DNA from: Echinostoma caproni | Taxonomy: Eukaryota; Platyhelminthes; Trematoda; Plagiorchiida; Echinostomatidae | Direction: 5' to 3' | Length of the DNA stretch: 64,000 nucleotides | Assembly: GCA_900618425.1 (NCBI GenBank) | Contig: UZAN01039482.1 | Location: 18,330 to 82,329, forward strand | Shown: positions 25,099 to 36,577 of the stretch, one piece after another | How the letters are laid out: each line of letters starts with the position of its first letter | Numbering within the stretch: the first letter of the stretch is position 1 | Translations under genes and position numbers: made by a program | Notes under the pieces: model-generated | Databases searched by the model: none | Seen by the model: the letters and a program-made list of their open reading frames with translations, nothing else | Told to the model about the DNA's origin: nothing

Positions 25099-27084
25099 AC
25101 GTCTCAAATAGTTGTGTTTGAAATTTTATTATGTTTGGAAAACCTCAGTTAATTGACACTGAAATTTATTACAGAGAGTTCAAAGCGCTTTTTATCAAGT
25201 GAGTTTATTAGCAAAAGTACAAACTGAGTGCTTCCTAACAGAAACCTCATTAATTTAAACAAACGAGCTGACTAATGCGTTTTCACAAGTAAAGGCCTTA
25301 AGATATTCTGTTTGTATGACTACATTGATCGGCTGATGAGAAGTTTCAAGACCAATTTATTTTGATCTGTGCAAAAACCACGGTTGTTATAAAAGTATAA
25401 ACAATTACTGCACAGAACTTCACCAGAAAGTTTGCATTTACAACAAGTGACTACCATACAGCAGTTAAGGGTAAAAAAATATAATAAAATAATTTCGTTT
25501 TCTTAGTAAATCAATGAGGTCCTACTAACTGCGATGATCACAAGATTCTGATTATTACGCTAATTAATTCATGCAAATAAAATTTTTAAAACAGCCAGTA
25601 TGTGGAAATCGATTTTGTTATTCATTGCATGAATAGATTAATCAATAAGAATTATCGTCAAGTAGTGTATTACCTAAGATTTCTGATAAATTCTTTTATG
25701 TATGAATTTCCGGGAATGGTTTCTTGTCTCAGTCTCAAAGACTTATTCCATTCAAGTGGCTTAAACATTCAATTCCCTTGATGCACAGTAAATCCTCATT
25801 CATCTAAGTATGCATCTAATGAGTTTTGATGTGGACAGAATTTTTTTTTCTTCAGGTGATTATTTCTCATAAATCACAATGAATTAGCAATACGAACGGT
25901 TCGTTGGTCATACTCAGCTTCCAAAAATCAAACAGTACCCGAGAATAAGTAAGATAAAAGCAAAGGAAATATATACAGCGGAGCATTCCTGTCATCTAAG
26001 TATTTATTTATACAGCGCTGTCAGAGTGGTGAAAGGTGATGAGGCATAGAAGTTCAAATGAAATCGGTAGTCTGCTGGAAAAAAACTTTTTATATGCAAA
26101 ATGCAAGAACATGGTGGAATCTTATTCACAGCCCGCGAGGTGGATTTAGGTCGGACAGGTATAAATCACATCAAGACGTCAAGTATAAGAATGACCAGAC
26201 ATAAGATTACCACATACACAGACTTGACAAGCATCGAAGACCGCGGAACTGATGGCGTGTTTTTGAGAACTTTTGTCCAACCATTGACATACTGCCTGGT
26301 ACACCACCACCTTATTTGATGACCTGCCAAAACACTATTTTAGGGAGAATAAAACCCGTTGTCAAATTCAGTTGTTAATCAGCAAGTAGATATCATTGTT
26401 AATTACATCGTTTCCGCCTGTCAAAAGTTGATGATCTTGACGGGAAAATGACACATCAGATTGCGGTCATTAAAATAATCCTCTTTCCGTTTTTAATCGT
26501 GAAAACACCGGCCCTAAGTTAACTACATATTCCAACAACGCATTTCATCAGGTTGGCTAGATCAGGGGACGCCAGCGGTATAACTATTTCAGTGCTAACT
26601 GAGCTCCTAACAATAATGTAGTGCAAAACATAGATGCTATCTGGAAAAAAACAATAAGTAAAATGTTAGAACTAAACGACACATTGCGTCGATGTAAGTC
26701 GCACACTTGCGTGTGGTTGTTGATTCACGGAAAAGCAAACGCTACATCAGCTGTAAGAAGTCACTTCACATAATAACCATATTACAATGAGGCAGTGTAT
26801 CGCTTTGACCCATCAAATGTTTAAATGCTCTCTTCGTCACAAGTTACCAGTCTGTGGGTGCTGAAGATTCATCCTATTGGGTGCATAAAGTTCAACTTGA
26901 CTTGATTTGGACAGCTGAACTGACTATGGTATGTGATACAAGTTCCTGATAATGATAATGGCCACGGAGATACGTATCCCCAGGAATTTATCATTTATTG
27001 TTATACTGTGAGGTGTGGCAAATCTAAAAAAGACATTTCTTGAATTAGTAACAAATAGAAAATTTTAAAATGGTTTGTTCATCT
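25099..27084. other. Intergenic or intronic, no gene recognised
   Basis: AT-rich; the frame at 26101-26319 is of chance length and shows no known family. Confidence 0.5.
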
Positions 27085-27200
27085 GACGGGTGGCCGATTG
27101 GGTCGTGTCAGGTCCCAGTTTCGATCCCAAAATGGGTCGATGGATTCACACTGCTGATAAGACCCAACCAGTTCGAAACAGTCGTACATTGCTTCCTAGT
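27085..27200 (+). mobile_element. SINE head with hammerhead-ribozyme-like core
   Basis: Box A TGGCCGATTGG (27091-27101) fits TRGYNNANNGG exactly. A box-B-like TTTCGATCC (27120-27128) follows. Downstream are CTGATAAG (27154-27161) and CGAAAC (27174-27179), separated by the same 12 bases as CTGATGAG and CGAAAC in the schistosome hammerhead as I remember it. A GTC at 27112-27114 sits where a cleavage site would be, and CAGT (27116-27119) can pair with ACTG (27150-27153). This resembles schistosome SM-alpha elements, where a Pol III promoter overlaps a hammerhead. The copy is decayed: the core G is A (27159), stem III does not form, and stem I has an extra base. The element ends are uncertain. 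Confidence 0.45.
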
Positions 27201-27215
27201 TTTTCAGCTCGCGCT

Positions 27216-27316
27216 TCAATTTCTGTATACATGACGAATTCTCTCTTGCAGAGTTTCTTCGTCTAAATAATATTTCTCGGTCAAAAGGTTTAATTTTCCA
27301 ACGCACCTCCTAGTTT
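27216..27316 (-). CDS. Candidate short terminal exon
   Basis: On the minus strand, after an acceptor-like TTTCTGCAAG, about 33 codons are open to a stop and give a charged, protein-like tail (contains EKYYLDEETLQERIRHVYRN). An AATAAA on the same strand lies about 220 bases downstream, beyond the SINE at 27085-27200. The acceptor is mediocre and the exon short. No family recognised. Confidence 0.15.
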
Positions 27317-30300
27317 TTGGTTGCTTGCAGAAACTTTCGAAGATAAACCAAAACAGTTTCATAATTTGGCAACCGAGAAATATATACGTGTAGAATGACA
27401 TGAAATAGACTATCAATTGCCTATCAACCTCATTTTCCGAAAATTCCCTTTTTTTCTGTTCTAATGGCTTACTTCAACGAACAATAACTTTCAAAACATA
27501 GTCCGAGAAAACTGTTTTCACGAAGTTGCTGAAGGCAATTATAGTTTATTTGAAGCATTTATTGAATTTGCTTTAATTTTGCTTAAGAGAGCAACATTTT
27601 CCGGTGCGGTTTGTGATAATTTTGATCCATGCACGTTGACTTTGAGAGGAAATGTAAGGGAACACCACGAGTGTTCAACATTGATTTTCAGTGGAATTAC
27701 CGTTTTGAGAATGTCTAGCGTTGCACCAGTCTTAAATAAAACATGATACTAGAGTTCTGTGCTTTGCTGGCCAAAAACTACGATTTATCCCCCACCCCAG
27801 GTGACAATAGCATCAATAAAACATTCTGCTATCAGATTTATAGGGGTTTCTTTTCTGGTTACGATCTACGACTACACAGGGATGCTTACAATGATTACAC
27901 GCACAAACATCTTTTAAAATGGGCTGTGTTGTGAATTTCAAACTTAGCCACAATTTGTTACGTTGAGTACCGTTTTCGCATACATTTCATGTCAAAATTT
28001 ACCCATGCAAAGCTTCCAACTGGATGAGATCAACTAGTGAATAGTTTAGAAGTCAATTTTTACACAGATTCAGGGTTGCAAATCTTGGTTGGATTATGCC
28101 CTCTGAGGAATAAATGAGTTCGTTAACATACTACATTCCGTTAGGCAAATGAAATGCTCTTTGAAAGCTGCAAGTGTAAAGAGACCCAAGAAATACATTT
28201 CGTTAACATCTAACTGAACAGTGCATGTGAATAAAAGCCTCGTTCTCTTTTATACACATCAAATAACACGATATATTTCCTTGAACGTGATCAAGATATT
28301 TTAACAAATTTGCAATTTTAACCTGTATACATGGACACCTGTCATGTCTACCCTACCCTACGCGAATGTGACAAACCACCGACTGCGTCTATCTTTAGTG
28401 GTTAAGATATTGCAACAGCCGCGCGAAACTGAAAAACAACTAATCGCTGAAGCTAACTGTAAAGTGCGAGCAAATGAACTTGTTTCGTGGTGTACCTTGC
28501 TGAAAGTTTAAAAATATTTCCAAAGAGTTTAAAAGAAGGAAAATGACAAACTGGACTTTTTCACCGCTTCACAGAATAGATTCATTAGGTGAAAAATCGA
28601 GGGAAATATTTATTTATCTAACTGTTGATAAGAAACACATGTAGTTCGCACTATTAGCTCCCGGGATGCTTTATTAACCATCACGCATGCAATTCTGTGT
28701 TCGGGTAGGTGTATTCCGTTTCCTTTACTCGCTCAGATCAACTTGATAATCCGATTCAAAGAGGTGCTTGGTATTCACTACGCCATAATTCTTCGAACGG
28801 GTGGATCAAAAAGATAATTTGAGATGTTTTCATTTATTTATTCATTCATTTATTCATTCATTTATTCAAGTGGTATTTATTCTAACAATATATGTTACAC
28901 GGCGATTGTCAATAATCTGACAGATGTTACGTGAATCAAATAGGTCTGTAAGAGAGGGAAGGATTTCAATAGAGTAGTTATTCATACAGTGCGAGATGGA
29001 GCTGGAATGTTGGTTTGGCCTCAATGACCGTTTACACTACGTCTGATAAAAGTACAAATAAGAATAATATTTTTAAGACTAAAAACGATAGTCTGCGCTG
29101 AAATCACTTTTAGTTTAACGTTTTTGTTGTCATGTTTAATACACGTGTGGGTGTTAGAATGTTTAGTGCTTCATAATCAACATCTCACTTTCGTCAGGTT
29201 TCCAAGGGTGTCTCCAGTGATTTTTAGGAATTTGACTAGCACAGACAAACCCAGTTTGCTCAATTTAATGATAAAGAAAATATAGCCAACTGCAGAAGAA
29301 CTAGCTCCATTTATTCTATTTTGATTTTGTTGAATGCGCACTTGTATTTTTGTGTTTATGATCATTACACAGCATTTTTCAAACGGCAATAACCGAATGA
29401 ATTCTTCAAAAATTTGTAATAATAATCTTATATATTTGAATTCATATTCTTGGCAATGGTTGACAAAACATGCCAGACGGTGTTTTTTGATCGTCGTCAC
29501 TGCCCACTTTTTGTCCTAGATGATATTTGATATGCGTAGTTTTTGATTGAGGATGATAAGCATTACGGCAAACCTACATGAATCATCAAAAAACCTGTAA
29601 CACAATGCTAGATTATTCGACTTTTATATGGGAGTAGGTAAACTGGTCGCTTAGTAAACTCGTTTCACTCACGACAATTTATACAGAGGGCTTAAAAACC
29701 TCACGTGTCAATCGAAAGATATCTGCATTGAATGGCTAGAAAAGACTGTTCAATCGGCCCATATCGGTTCATCAGTAAATCACAACACACTGTTAAAAGA
29801 ACGGGGAAACAGATAAACATCGGAGTAACGTAAAAGCACACCCTGAATTTGGCTGAGTTAAACCAACGGACGTTAAACTACATCAACGTGTATCAAACTA
29901 GAAGCAATTTAGCATTCCAAAATGAATATTTGATACCGTAAAAGTTATATTTTGTAAATTTTATAAACGCTTTGATCGATTTTTTGTATCATGGAATGCT
30001 TTTAAAATTACCTCCGAAAATAGATATTCAACCACCACAGCTTTGAACCAGGTAGTAACATCTGCCACATGCACGAACAGATGCAGTCATTCGGTGTAAA
30101 TTTGACCCATCTAAAAGATGANAGTGTTCGGATTCAATCACCGCCACCCTCTTAACCGTAAATTCTGTTGGAGCCAGCTCTTTGATTATTTGTCAGTGAC
30201 TTGCTGAAAATTGTTTGTTAAATTATACATATTAAACGGAGGAAGTGATAGAGAAAATATTGGCATGCCAACTTCGACTGACTGACAAACGACATGTAAA

Positions 30301-30555
30301 CGTACAGTTGAGAGTACTATTTATCATTAAACAGGTAAGACCGAGGAATATCTATCAATTGCAGTCATTTCCTGCTCTGAAGCATCCCAGTTTGGATAAG
30401 TTATAATATTTTAAAACAAGTGAAAGCATGTGTTAGATGTTCATTTACAGGCATTTATATAGAGACATGCATGTTTCTGTACGAACGAAGTAGGTCCATC
30501 GGTTTGAGAGTAAATTTGAATATTATTCCGACAATAGATTCATCAAATTATAAAC
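27317..30555. other. Intergenic or intronic, no gene recognised
   Basis: Holds the microsatellite at 28831-28868. Near 30050-30160 a stretch may be a third, badly decayed copy of the 9068/23919 SINE: a GGTAGTAAC segment, and AGTGTTCGG followed by CACCGCCACC, with an N at 30122 inside. Frames at 29177-29519 are of chance length. Confidence 0.45.
28831..28868. repeat. TTCA/TTTA microsatellite, possibly a minus-strand retroelement tail
   Basis: About nine imperfect tetramer units of TTCA and TTTA. Read on the minus strand it is a TGAATAAA-type run directly after GTTAGAATAAATACC, as would be seen at the 3' end of a truncated LINE. I could not recognise coding sequence upstream of it, so the retroelement reading is an inference. 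Confidence 0.75.
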
Positions 30556-32363
30556 ATGAACGATTGTGGCCGATTGGCTAGAAGGAGGAAGAGGGGCTTC
30601 GGAGGGCATATCTATGGCTTTCTATTGAGTTCAACAGGGTGTCACGGTCAGATAAAACATTTAAGAAGCAGCTGTGTCATCGTTTCTTACCGTCTTGTCA
30701 ATCTATCGGATTGGAATCTGATACGAGACAGCCTGATCACCGGCTTTGAAATTTGTTTTTATTGTTTTGTTATCGCTGAAGCTTTGGGTTTTTCGTCACA
30801 CACAACCTCTCGATATACTTTTGTATCAATTACGGTGACCTCAATGATAACCTACAATGCGCTTAGTTTAATTTCCTCACGAGTATCTATGGAATATATC
30901 AACGAACCGTCCTTATGTCCTTTTTTCTCATTTGTGAGAAATAAGGTCAAAAGGATCATCGAAAATTCACATGACAAACGAAAAAATTGCGCTGGCTGGA
31001 AGGTTGCACTTGAGCATCGAAACCTGAGGAACATTGGTTTTCCGATTATTTTGTCGTCGAATATCTGCTCAAATCGTTCTGAACTATCGGACATCGGTCT
31101 TGTGATTCACTACGGTGAGTACTCCAAAAGTTGTGTTACTGTTCCAAGAATCTTGGTTGCAAGAATCCGTCGAGGACGAATTGGTTCAGATCGAAGGCTT
31201 CCGATTATTTGGAGCAGACAGACCTCCAAGAAGGAAAACTAAAGGTAGAGGCGTCATCACTTATGTGAGCCGGTCGTGGAGTAACTTCACCAAATGAATA
31301 TTTACTCACTACACACAAAACATTTACTGTATTTCTGTAGAATGTAAACCACACATTCTCCTGCGTCAGTCTTTGATCATCTTTTCAAATTTTTACATAA
31401 CTCCTGGTTGTGCTCGTAGTAATTTGTCTACCTTCCTGGATGTATTCTATCCAATTATGTTGGAAAAGTCTGTCACATCTGTTTTCATCGTTGCTGGCGA
31501 TTTCAACAGATCTGATGTAAGTTGTTACACACTACACGAGCGCTTCAAACTCTGTTTTGTTTTCCATTGACCGTAGGCCATCAACTCTTTCTGAATCATC
31601 TGTTCTCAATATCTTGATCAACAACCTAAAAGTTGAAAGGTCACAACACGTGAAATATCTTGAATGTTTCGTTTCTGCTGACCTCAAATGGTCCTATCAC
31701 TTAGAACAAACAAATCAGAAATTTGACCTTTTATACTTCACGCCATCGGCATCTGAGGGTGCCAATGTACATCATCTCCAAATTTATTTTCTCATGCTTT
31801 TTATGCCATTGGACCTACTGCTTTCCCGTTATCTTTCCCGGTCTACTGTCAAAGGAATTTTTACCAATTAGACACTCTCTGAAAAGCATCTCTAGATATG
31901 AAGCTGCATCTAATGAGGAGCTGGTTGATTCCATTGTCAACCAAAATCTGAATGCGTGTGACTCCATCTTGTCCGACGCGTCACAACCATTACACACAGC
32001 TCTATCTAGCTCCGTTTCAACTTCTGTCACCCGAGATAAATTTAAACCTTTATATACTCGTACCACTGATTCTCACAACTCTGTTGTACCTTACCTTCCA
32101 CGTTTGTTGGTTTCTAAAGAGCAAATATCAAACGAACTTATAAACGGTTTATTGTAAATTTTCACGTTGACATTTTCCTTATTTTTTGGCGCACTATCGG
32201 TGTCCGACTCATTATCATCTCAGTAACTATTTGTCATATCTTAAAACACATTTTTAATAGCTTGCAATGCCAAAGCAAAAGTGATAACATTCTTTTCACT
32301 GAAAATTCTGATCACATTGGATGAATTAACTGCACTCGTGACGTTGACTTTGACTTTGACTTG
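30556..32363 (+). mobile_element. Internally deleted CR1-like LINE
   Basis: A relic of a non-LTR retrotransposon. A 228-codon frame (30556-31242), too long for chance, leads into the start of an AP-type endonuclease. The endonuclease continues one frame over from about 31115, with the catalytic-Glu motif QESWL, a DRPPRRKTKGRGV-type segment and, after an in-frame TGA at 31295, VAGDFN (31490-31507). From there the sequence jumps to the thumb of the reverse transcriptase (HVKYLECFVSADLKWSYHL) in a third frame. It then passes to the typical C-terminal domain (CFPVIFPGLLSKEF; SQPLHTALSS; NSVVPYLPRLL), which stops at 32155. The whole palm with the catalytic aspartates is missing. A 3' UTR ends in a TTGACT repeat. 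It cannot move itself. The extent of 30556-31030 as part of the element is less sure. Confidence 0.8.
32344..32363 (+). repeat. TTGACT tail repeat at the LINE 3' end
   Basis: Three TGACTT units following the LINE 3' UTR. Short tandem tails of this sort mark the 3' ends of CR1/RTE-type LINEs and fix the element's orientation as plus. Confidence 0.6.
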
Positions 32364-34244
32364 TTGTCGTCTAAACGTGTGATCATAGTACTCCTGCTGT
32401 GCACAATCGAAGTTCACTGCGCATGCTAAAGACTCGCAGCCGTGGAAAAGGTGTGGGTGCTCGCTCGGTTTGTGTGGACAAGCGTCAAACCTCTCCCTCT
32501 TGTTGCATCTGAACCATCTGACCGATAAATAAATGAAGCCGATAGATGGTGCGATTGTCGCATAAGAACAGCAGGATAGGTTATGAATCCTACGCTGCTT
32601 AACCAGTCGCGTAGAATCATTACTAAAGAGTCAGTTATGGAGTGATGCATCACCCGGGTAATTCAGAATGGAAAATGTTTGTGCGATGATAACATTGCGC
32701 TAATGCTCGGCTGGTTTTAGATACAGTCACTATCTTTTTTTCGGAAAAGGGATGGCAAATAAAAAGTCAGATATTGCACACAGTCGAATGGACATCATTG
32801 TCGAAAATTGGACTTATTTAAATTACGGACTTCAGTGTCGGACGATATAGGCTAATGATAACAGAAAATCTTCCTGAGCATTTTCCCAACCGGCTGTTGT
32901 CCTTATGTCAAAGATAGATTGCGTTGCATTGCACTGTGTTGGTTTTATATAACACGGCATTCGGAGCTTGTGGATGAATGCAAACGAAAATTTACGGGTT
33001 CTGCTCACGAAGGTTGCGACGGTACGTAAGAATCATTTTCTTAAAGCTGACACAAGGAGTTTTATGGTAATCCGAAGCTTTCTGAAATAATTTATGAACA
33101 GGAATGGAAAATGTGCGGCTGACGACTCTTCAAAAATATATGCTATTTGAAAACTTATTTTTCCACCTACATAAGTCATACTCTTTGTTTATGCGGCACG
33201 TGTTTACAAATAATCATTTGATCTTTTAGTGTGCCAATCCATTTCTTCCGCAATCGAGCTAAGCTCCTTCACCGACAATGCAGGTAGACTTCAGTTACTC
33301 TCCCCTCAATGGTGACTAGTCTCAACTTGAGTCCAGGGCAGGTGGAATGTATTGACCATTTCGTTCGTGCACCCAGTGATGTATTTAGCAGTCTGGTTCC
33401 AAATACGTTCACTATTTATAACTGATGTCCTTATACAAGCTTATCTATAATCAGTGGTACTCAGTGATTGGCTTTGGAATTGTACTCAAAGTTGGGAGCC
33501 TGAAGTCCGTTTGTGCGAAACGATTTAGGGCTGGGCGTAATTCTTCTTTAACGCTACTAATACTAAACCGATTTGCCAAGCCGATTTGTGTGCCTCGGTC
33601 CTCTGTGATAAATGCGCCATCGCCTCACCTGCGTACCTCAACGTGCAAGTGCACTAACTAGTATCCATAAGCGAGATCAGGACAAAAGTTTAACGCTTAT
33701 AATTGTGTTTTACTGGAATGCGGATAGAGGTTGCTCTTACAGTAGCAGCTGGATACGTGTAGACAATCACCTTTTATAGTTGTTAATTTAATATTTGGCT
33801 GTGCACATCCTGTTTGAATGTTAACAACTCTGTTAACTCTGTTAACAACTGCTGTGTATGTTTGATTTCTTCTCACAAAAGCCAGCTGGGGTATCCGTTG
33901 TTTTTTAGTTCGTGTTTGTTTTTTCAGTACCTAGTTAACGGTTCATCTGGGCAGATTCTGCCGGCTCCGCATACCATGTACCTTGAAATATTCTTCATGC
34001 GATGCATGGAGACGGTGTTGATAAATTGTATGTACCTATCGTTCAACGTCACTTTGTCTTAGACAAAACATCACAGTTTTCTAACTGTCACTTTCTTAAG
34101 CAAAACCCCGAGAAAATTCAGTTTGACTTCCCCCCTCCATTATTTTGAATGTAACTCTAATAGCATTATGGGCTTGGGTGACAGATTCTAATGTTATTTG
34201 TCGTAAAACGTTTTGGTTCAGAAACAAGAGGGAATGAATTTAAC
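32364..34244. other. Intergenic, no gene recognised
   Basis: A GC-richer patch at 32390-32650 has a 75-codon minus-strand frame of unknown nature and may be an old repeat. Near 33818-33850 GTTAAC occurs three times in about 33 bases. Otherwise nothing could be assigned. Confidence 0.5.
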
Positions 34245-34423
34245 TATGAGTTCAAGGGTGTGGGCGCCCCTACCACTACGACCAGGGACGAGCGTGGGGA
34301 GGTCATCCAGTTGAATCACATTTTTGGCCACATCAAAAGCCTCAGCTTCACGTTCCAAGAGGTGTCCGACGAGTGCTTCAGCAATTCCTTGTTGTGGACG
34401 TTGAAACCACCAACAATGATAAA
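34245..34423 (-). mobile_element. LINE endonuclease-domain fragment
   Basis: On the minus strand the translation reads FIIVGGFNVHNKELLKHSSD, the GDFNxHH block of an AP-type endonuclease, here with G for the catalytic D. After a frameshift it reads LLEREAEAFDVAKNVIQL, then LPTLVPGRSGRGAHTLELI. This is the classic sequence after the GDFN block, with a PTR-like motif and a short form of the DLFLTS ending. The family differs from the LINE at 30556-32363, whose corresponding block is VAGDFNRSD. Nothing recognisable flanks it, so only about 60 codons survive. Confidence 0.75.
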
Positions 34424-35742
34424 TTAGCCATCAGGGTCTTCCGCCATTAGTATCTCAATACTGGCGAGATAATATGACAAATAGAAGGAACGCTGCTATT
34501 CGGAGAGCGGCAAACAGTACAAAAATAGTAGTAGAAAGAATGGAATCGAAGTTGCAGCTCCATAAGCCGGAATGCACGGTTGGATAAATCTAAGAGCAAA
34601 AATCGAGAAGAAGCGACAAAATGATGTATTTGGAAACCAGCTTTACGAGAAAAAGAAAACCGAAGAAAATGGCTAGGGAACTCAAGACAAGTAGGTTCTG
34701 ACGAGGGAGAGATTGGTGTCTCATTCAAAAAATAAAGTCAAAAGGTTTGAACGATGAACAAAGTGTTTCTTCAGAATTAACATTTCGATTTATGAGCCAT
34801 TGATTGCTATGATTTCGTGGACAGAGTGCACATTCTGGGATTCATGTGAGTTTTATGGCTTGCTCGTAGTGAAAGAAAATCGGCAACCCGACCCTGAAGT
34901 GGTAAACCACATAAGGCCTCAATAAATTGAGCGTGGTAGTGAGTCGACTGACAATAGGGCTGATTAAAACTACGCACTTCATTCAAATGAATTTCTCATG
35001 AATAATATGCTCATAGAGAGTCGGTAAACCAAACTTATCAAAATAGTGTCTACCCGGCCTAAAGAGATTATGTTCAAACGTAAAAACAGTGCGAGGTTTG
35101 TACATATGTAATGTTCCTTTGGATGTCGAGCTATTCAATTGAATGAAGAATGAGAAAAGTCAGTCCAAGTAATTGGAATTATTCAGTGCGGAATTAGTAC
35201 TGACACAGTATAAGTGAACAGTTGAACGTCGAAAGCCACGCATCCGGGAAGTGAAATGTTCGCATAACACTAAATCAAATGCAGCCATTCTACGGGTGGA
35301 AATTTCATCCTGGTACTCAATAAATAGTTTATCACGAATGTTTCAGGATACCGAACTTCAGGTTTTGCTGACCACTGCTCGACTTTACCCATATAATCAA
35401 CTCGTATTCGGAACGACGCAAATATTACGAACTCCGTTGATTCTGATGTGTATGTTGTCAAAAAGTCTCTTTGGAAATTTATAGTTCAAGCGCATCGAAT
35501 CACTTCAAAACAGGTTTATTTATCATCTTTTCGGTATTGTTTTAGGATCGTTTTCATTTTAGTGACACATTTTCTTCAGCTTTTGAACATCGTAATCTAC
35601 GGCAACGAAAGAAGGTTTCTTCGTGCACTCACCTCAATGCCCACCCCCCTTATTTTGATTCCAGTGGACCACCCAGAGCATTGAAGAATACGAAAAAATC
35701 ATGTGACTGTCATTTGCATAAAAATTCGGTATTGGTTCTTAC
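34424..35742. other. No gene recognised; one exon-like minus-strand ORF
   Basis: The minus-strand frame 35270-35461 is protein-like (contains SAKPEVRYPETFVINYLLST) and follows an acceptor-like ACACATCAG. A donor-like G|GTAAAG lies inside it. It could belong with the ORF at 35743-36103, but the join could not be established. Confidence 0.35.
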
Positions 35743-36103
35743 CAAATTTGTAACCTGATCAAACAATTCACCATATATGCCCAACAGAACAAAAAACGCA
35801 TCAATCACATAGATCGAAAGAATTATCCACACGAATCAGCAATACGTTTTTTAACGCGTTGGAAGAATTGAAGTGAAATCACGCAAACTGTCAACCGCCA
35901 GAACGAACGCACGATAGTTAAACTGCGTGTGCTCCATCATTTGGGGCTCACCCGAGTACAACGATTCGGTCTTCCAATCCATCTCTGTAGTCACGGTGTC
36001 ATAGAGGTACGCACATCCTGACCCAGAGACACCATGGAAAAACGATGCTCGGAATACTCTAGAAGGAATGGAAACGTCAAATTTTGTTTTCATCATCAAT
36101 GTT
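35743..36103 (-). pseudogene. Candidate membrane-protein gene fragment, two in-frame stops
   Basis: On the minus strand a strong acceptor (TTCTTCACTTTATATAG) precedes 83 open codons with coding-like composition and higher GC than the surroundings (contains GSGCAYLYDTVTTEMDWKTE and FNYRAFVLAVDSLRDFTS), ending in TAA (35851-35853). In the same frame, after a second stop, 31 codons form a clear membrane helix (VWIILSIYVIDAFFVLLGIY) ending exactly at TTG|GTAAGA (35743), a good donor. An ectodomain-like stretch followed in frame by a helix suggests one protein interrupted by two stops: a decayed gene, or misread bases. An internal donor (CGG|GTGAGC) offers another exon end. No family recognised. 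Confidence 0.35.
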
Positions 36104-36520
36104 CTATATAAAGTGAAGAAAAAGTAATCCTATTTTCTGGTAACAACCTTTGGAAAGTTTCAGGGATTTGGTCTCAATGAATAAACAGTTACTATCTTAG
36201 AGATCTCACGGATTTCCGCAATGTAATATTAAAACCAACCTGCATAAAACAGAGATATAATAATGTTCCATGTATTCACTAAAAAAACCAGAAATGAAGC
36301 CTTGCTAATGTACTATGCTGGCACTTTCATCAGACAGACAAAATTGAAACTTAAAATCAGCAGAAGGTAATTCGACCTTATTATTCATGCAAGTGATTTC
36401 ATGAATAGTATGTGTGATGGAAGAAAATGAGCCCCAGAGAGCAGCTTCATGCCGTCAATGAACAAGCTGGATATCCCTAGCCGTGACTCAAAAATCTCCT
36501 CCTCGGTGCCTGTAAAAATC

Positions 36521-36577
36521 CAAACAAGTTCAACCGGAAATATTAGGTNCAAACAAGTTCAACCGGAAATATTAGGT
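36521..36577. repeat. 28-bp duplication across a single N (assembly seam)
   Basis: The 28 bases at 36521-36548 recur exactly at 36550-36577, with one N between. The simplest explanation is two overlapping contig ends joined without being merged, not a biological tandem repeat. Confidence 0.85.

Noticed and set aside
27112..27179. Functional hammerhead ribozyme
   Set aside because: One core base is wrong (CTGATAA), stem III next to the GTC does not form, and stem I needs a bulge; kept only as a decayed hammerhead-like motif.
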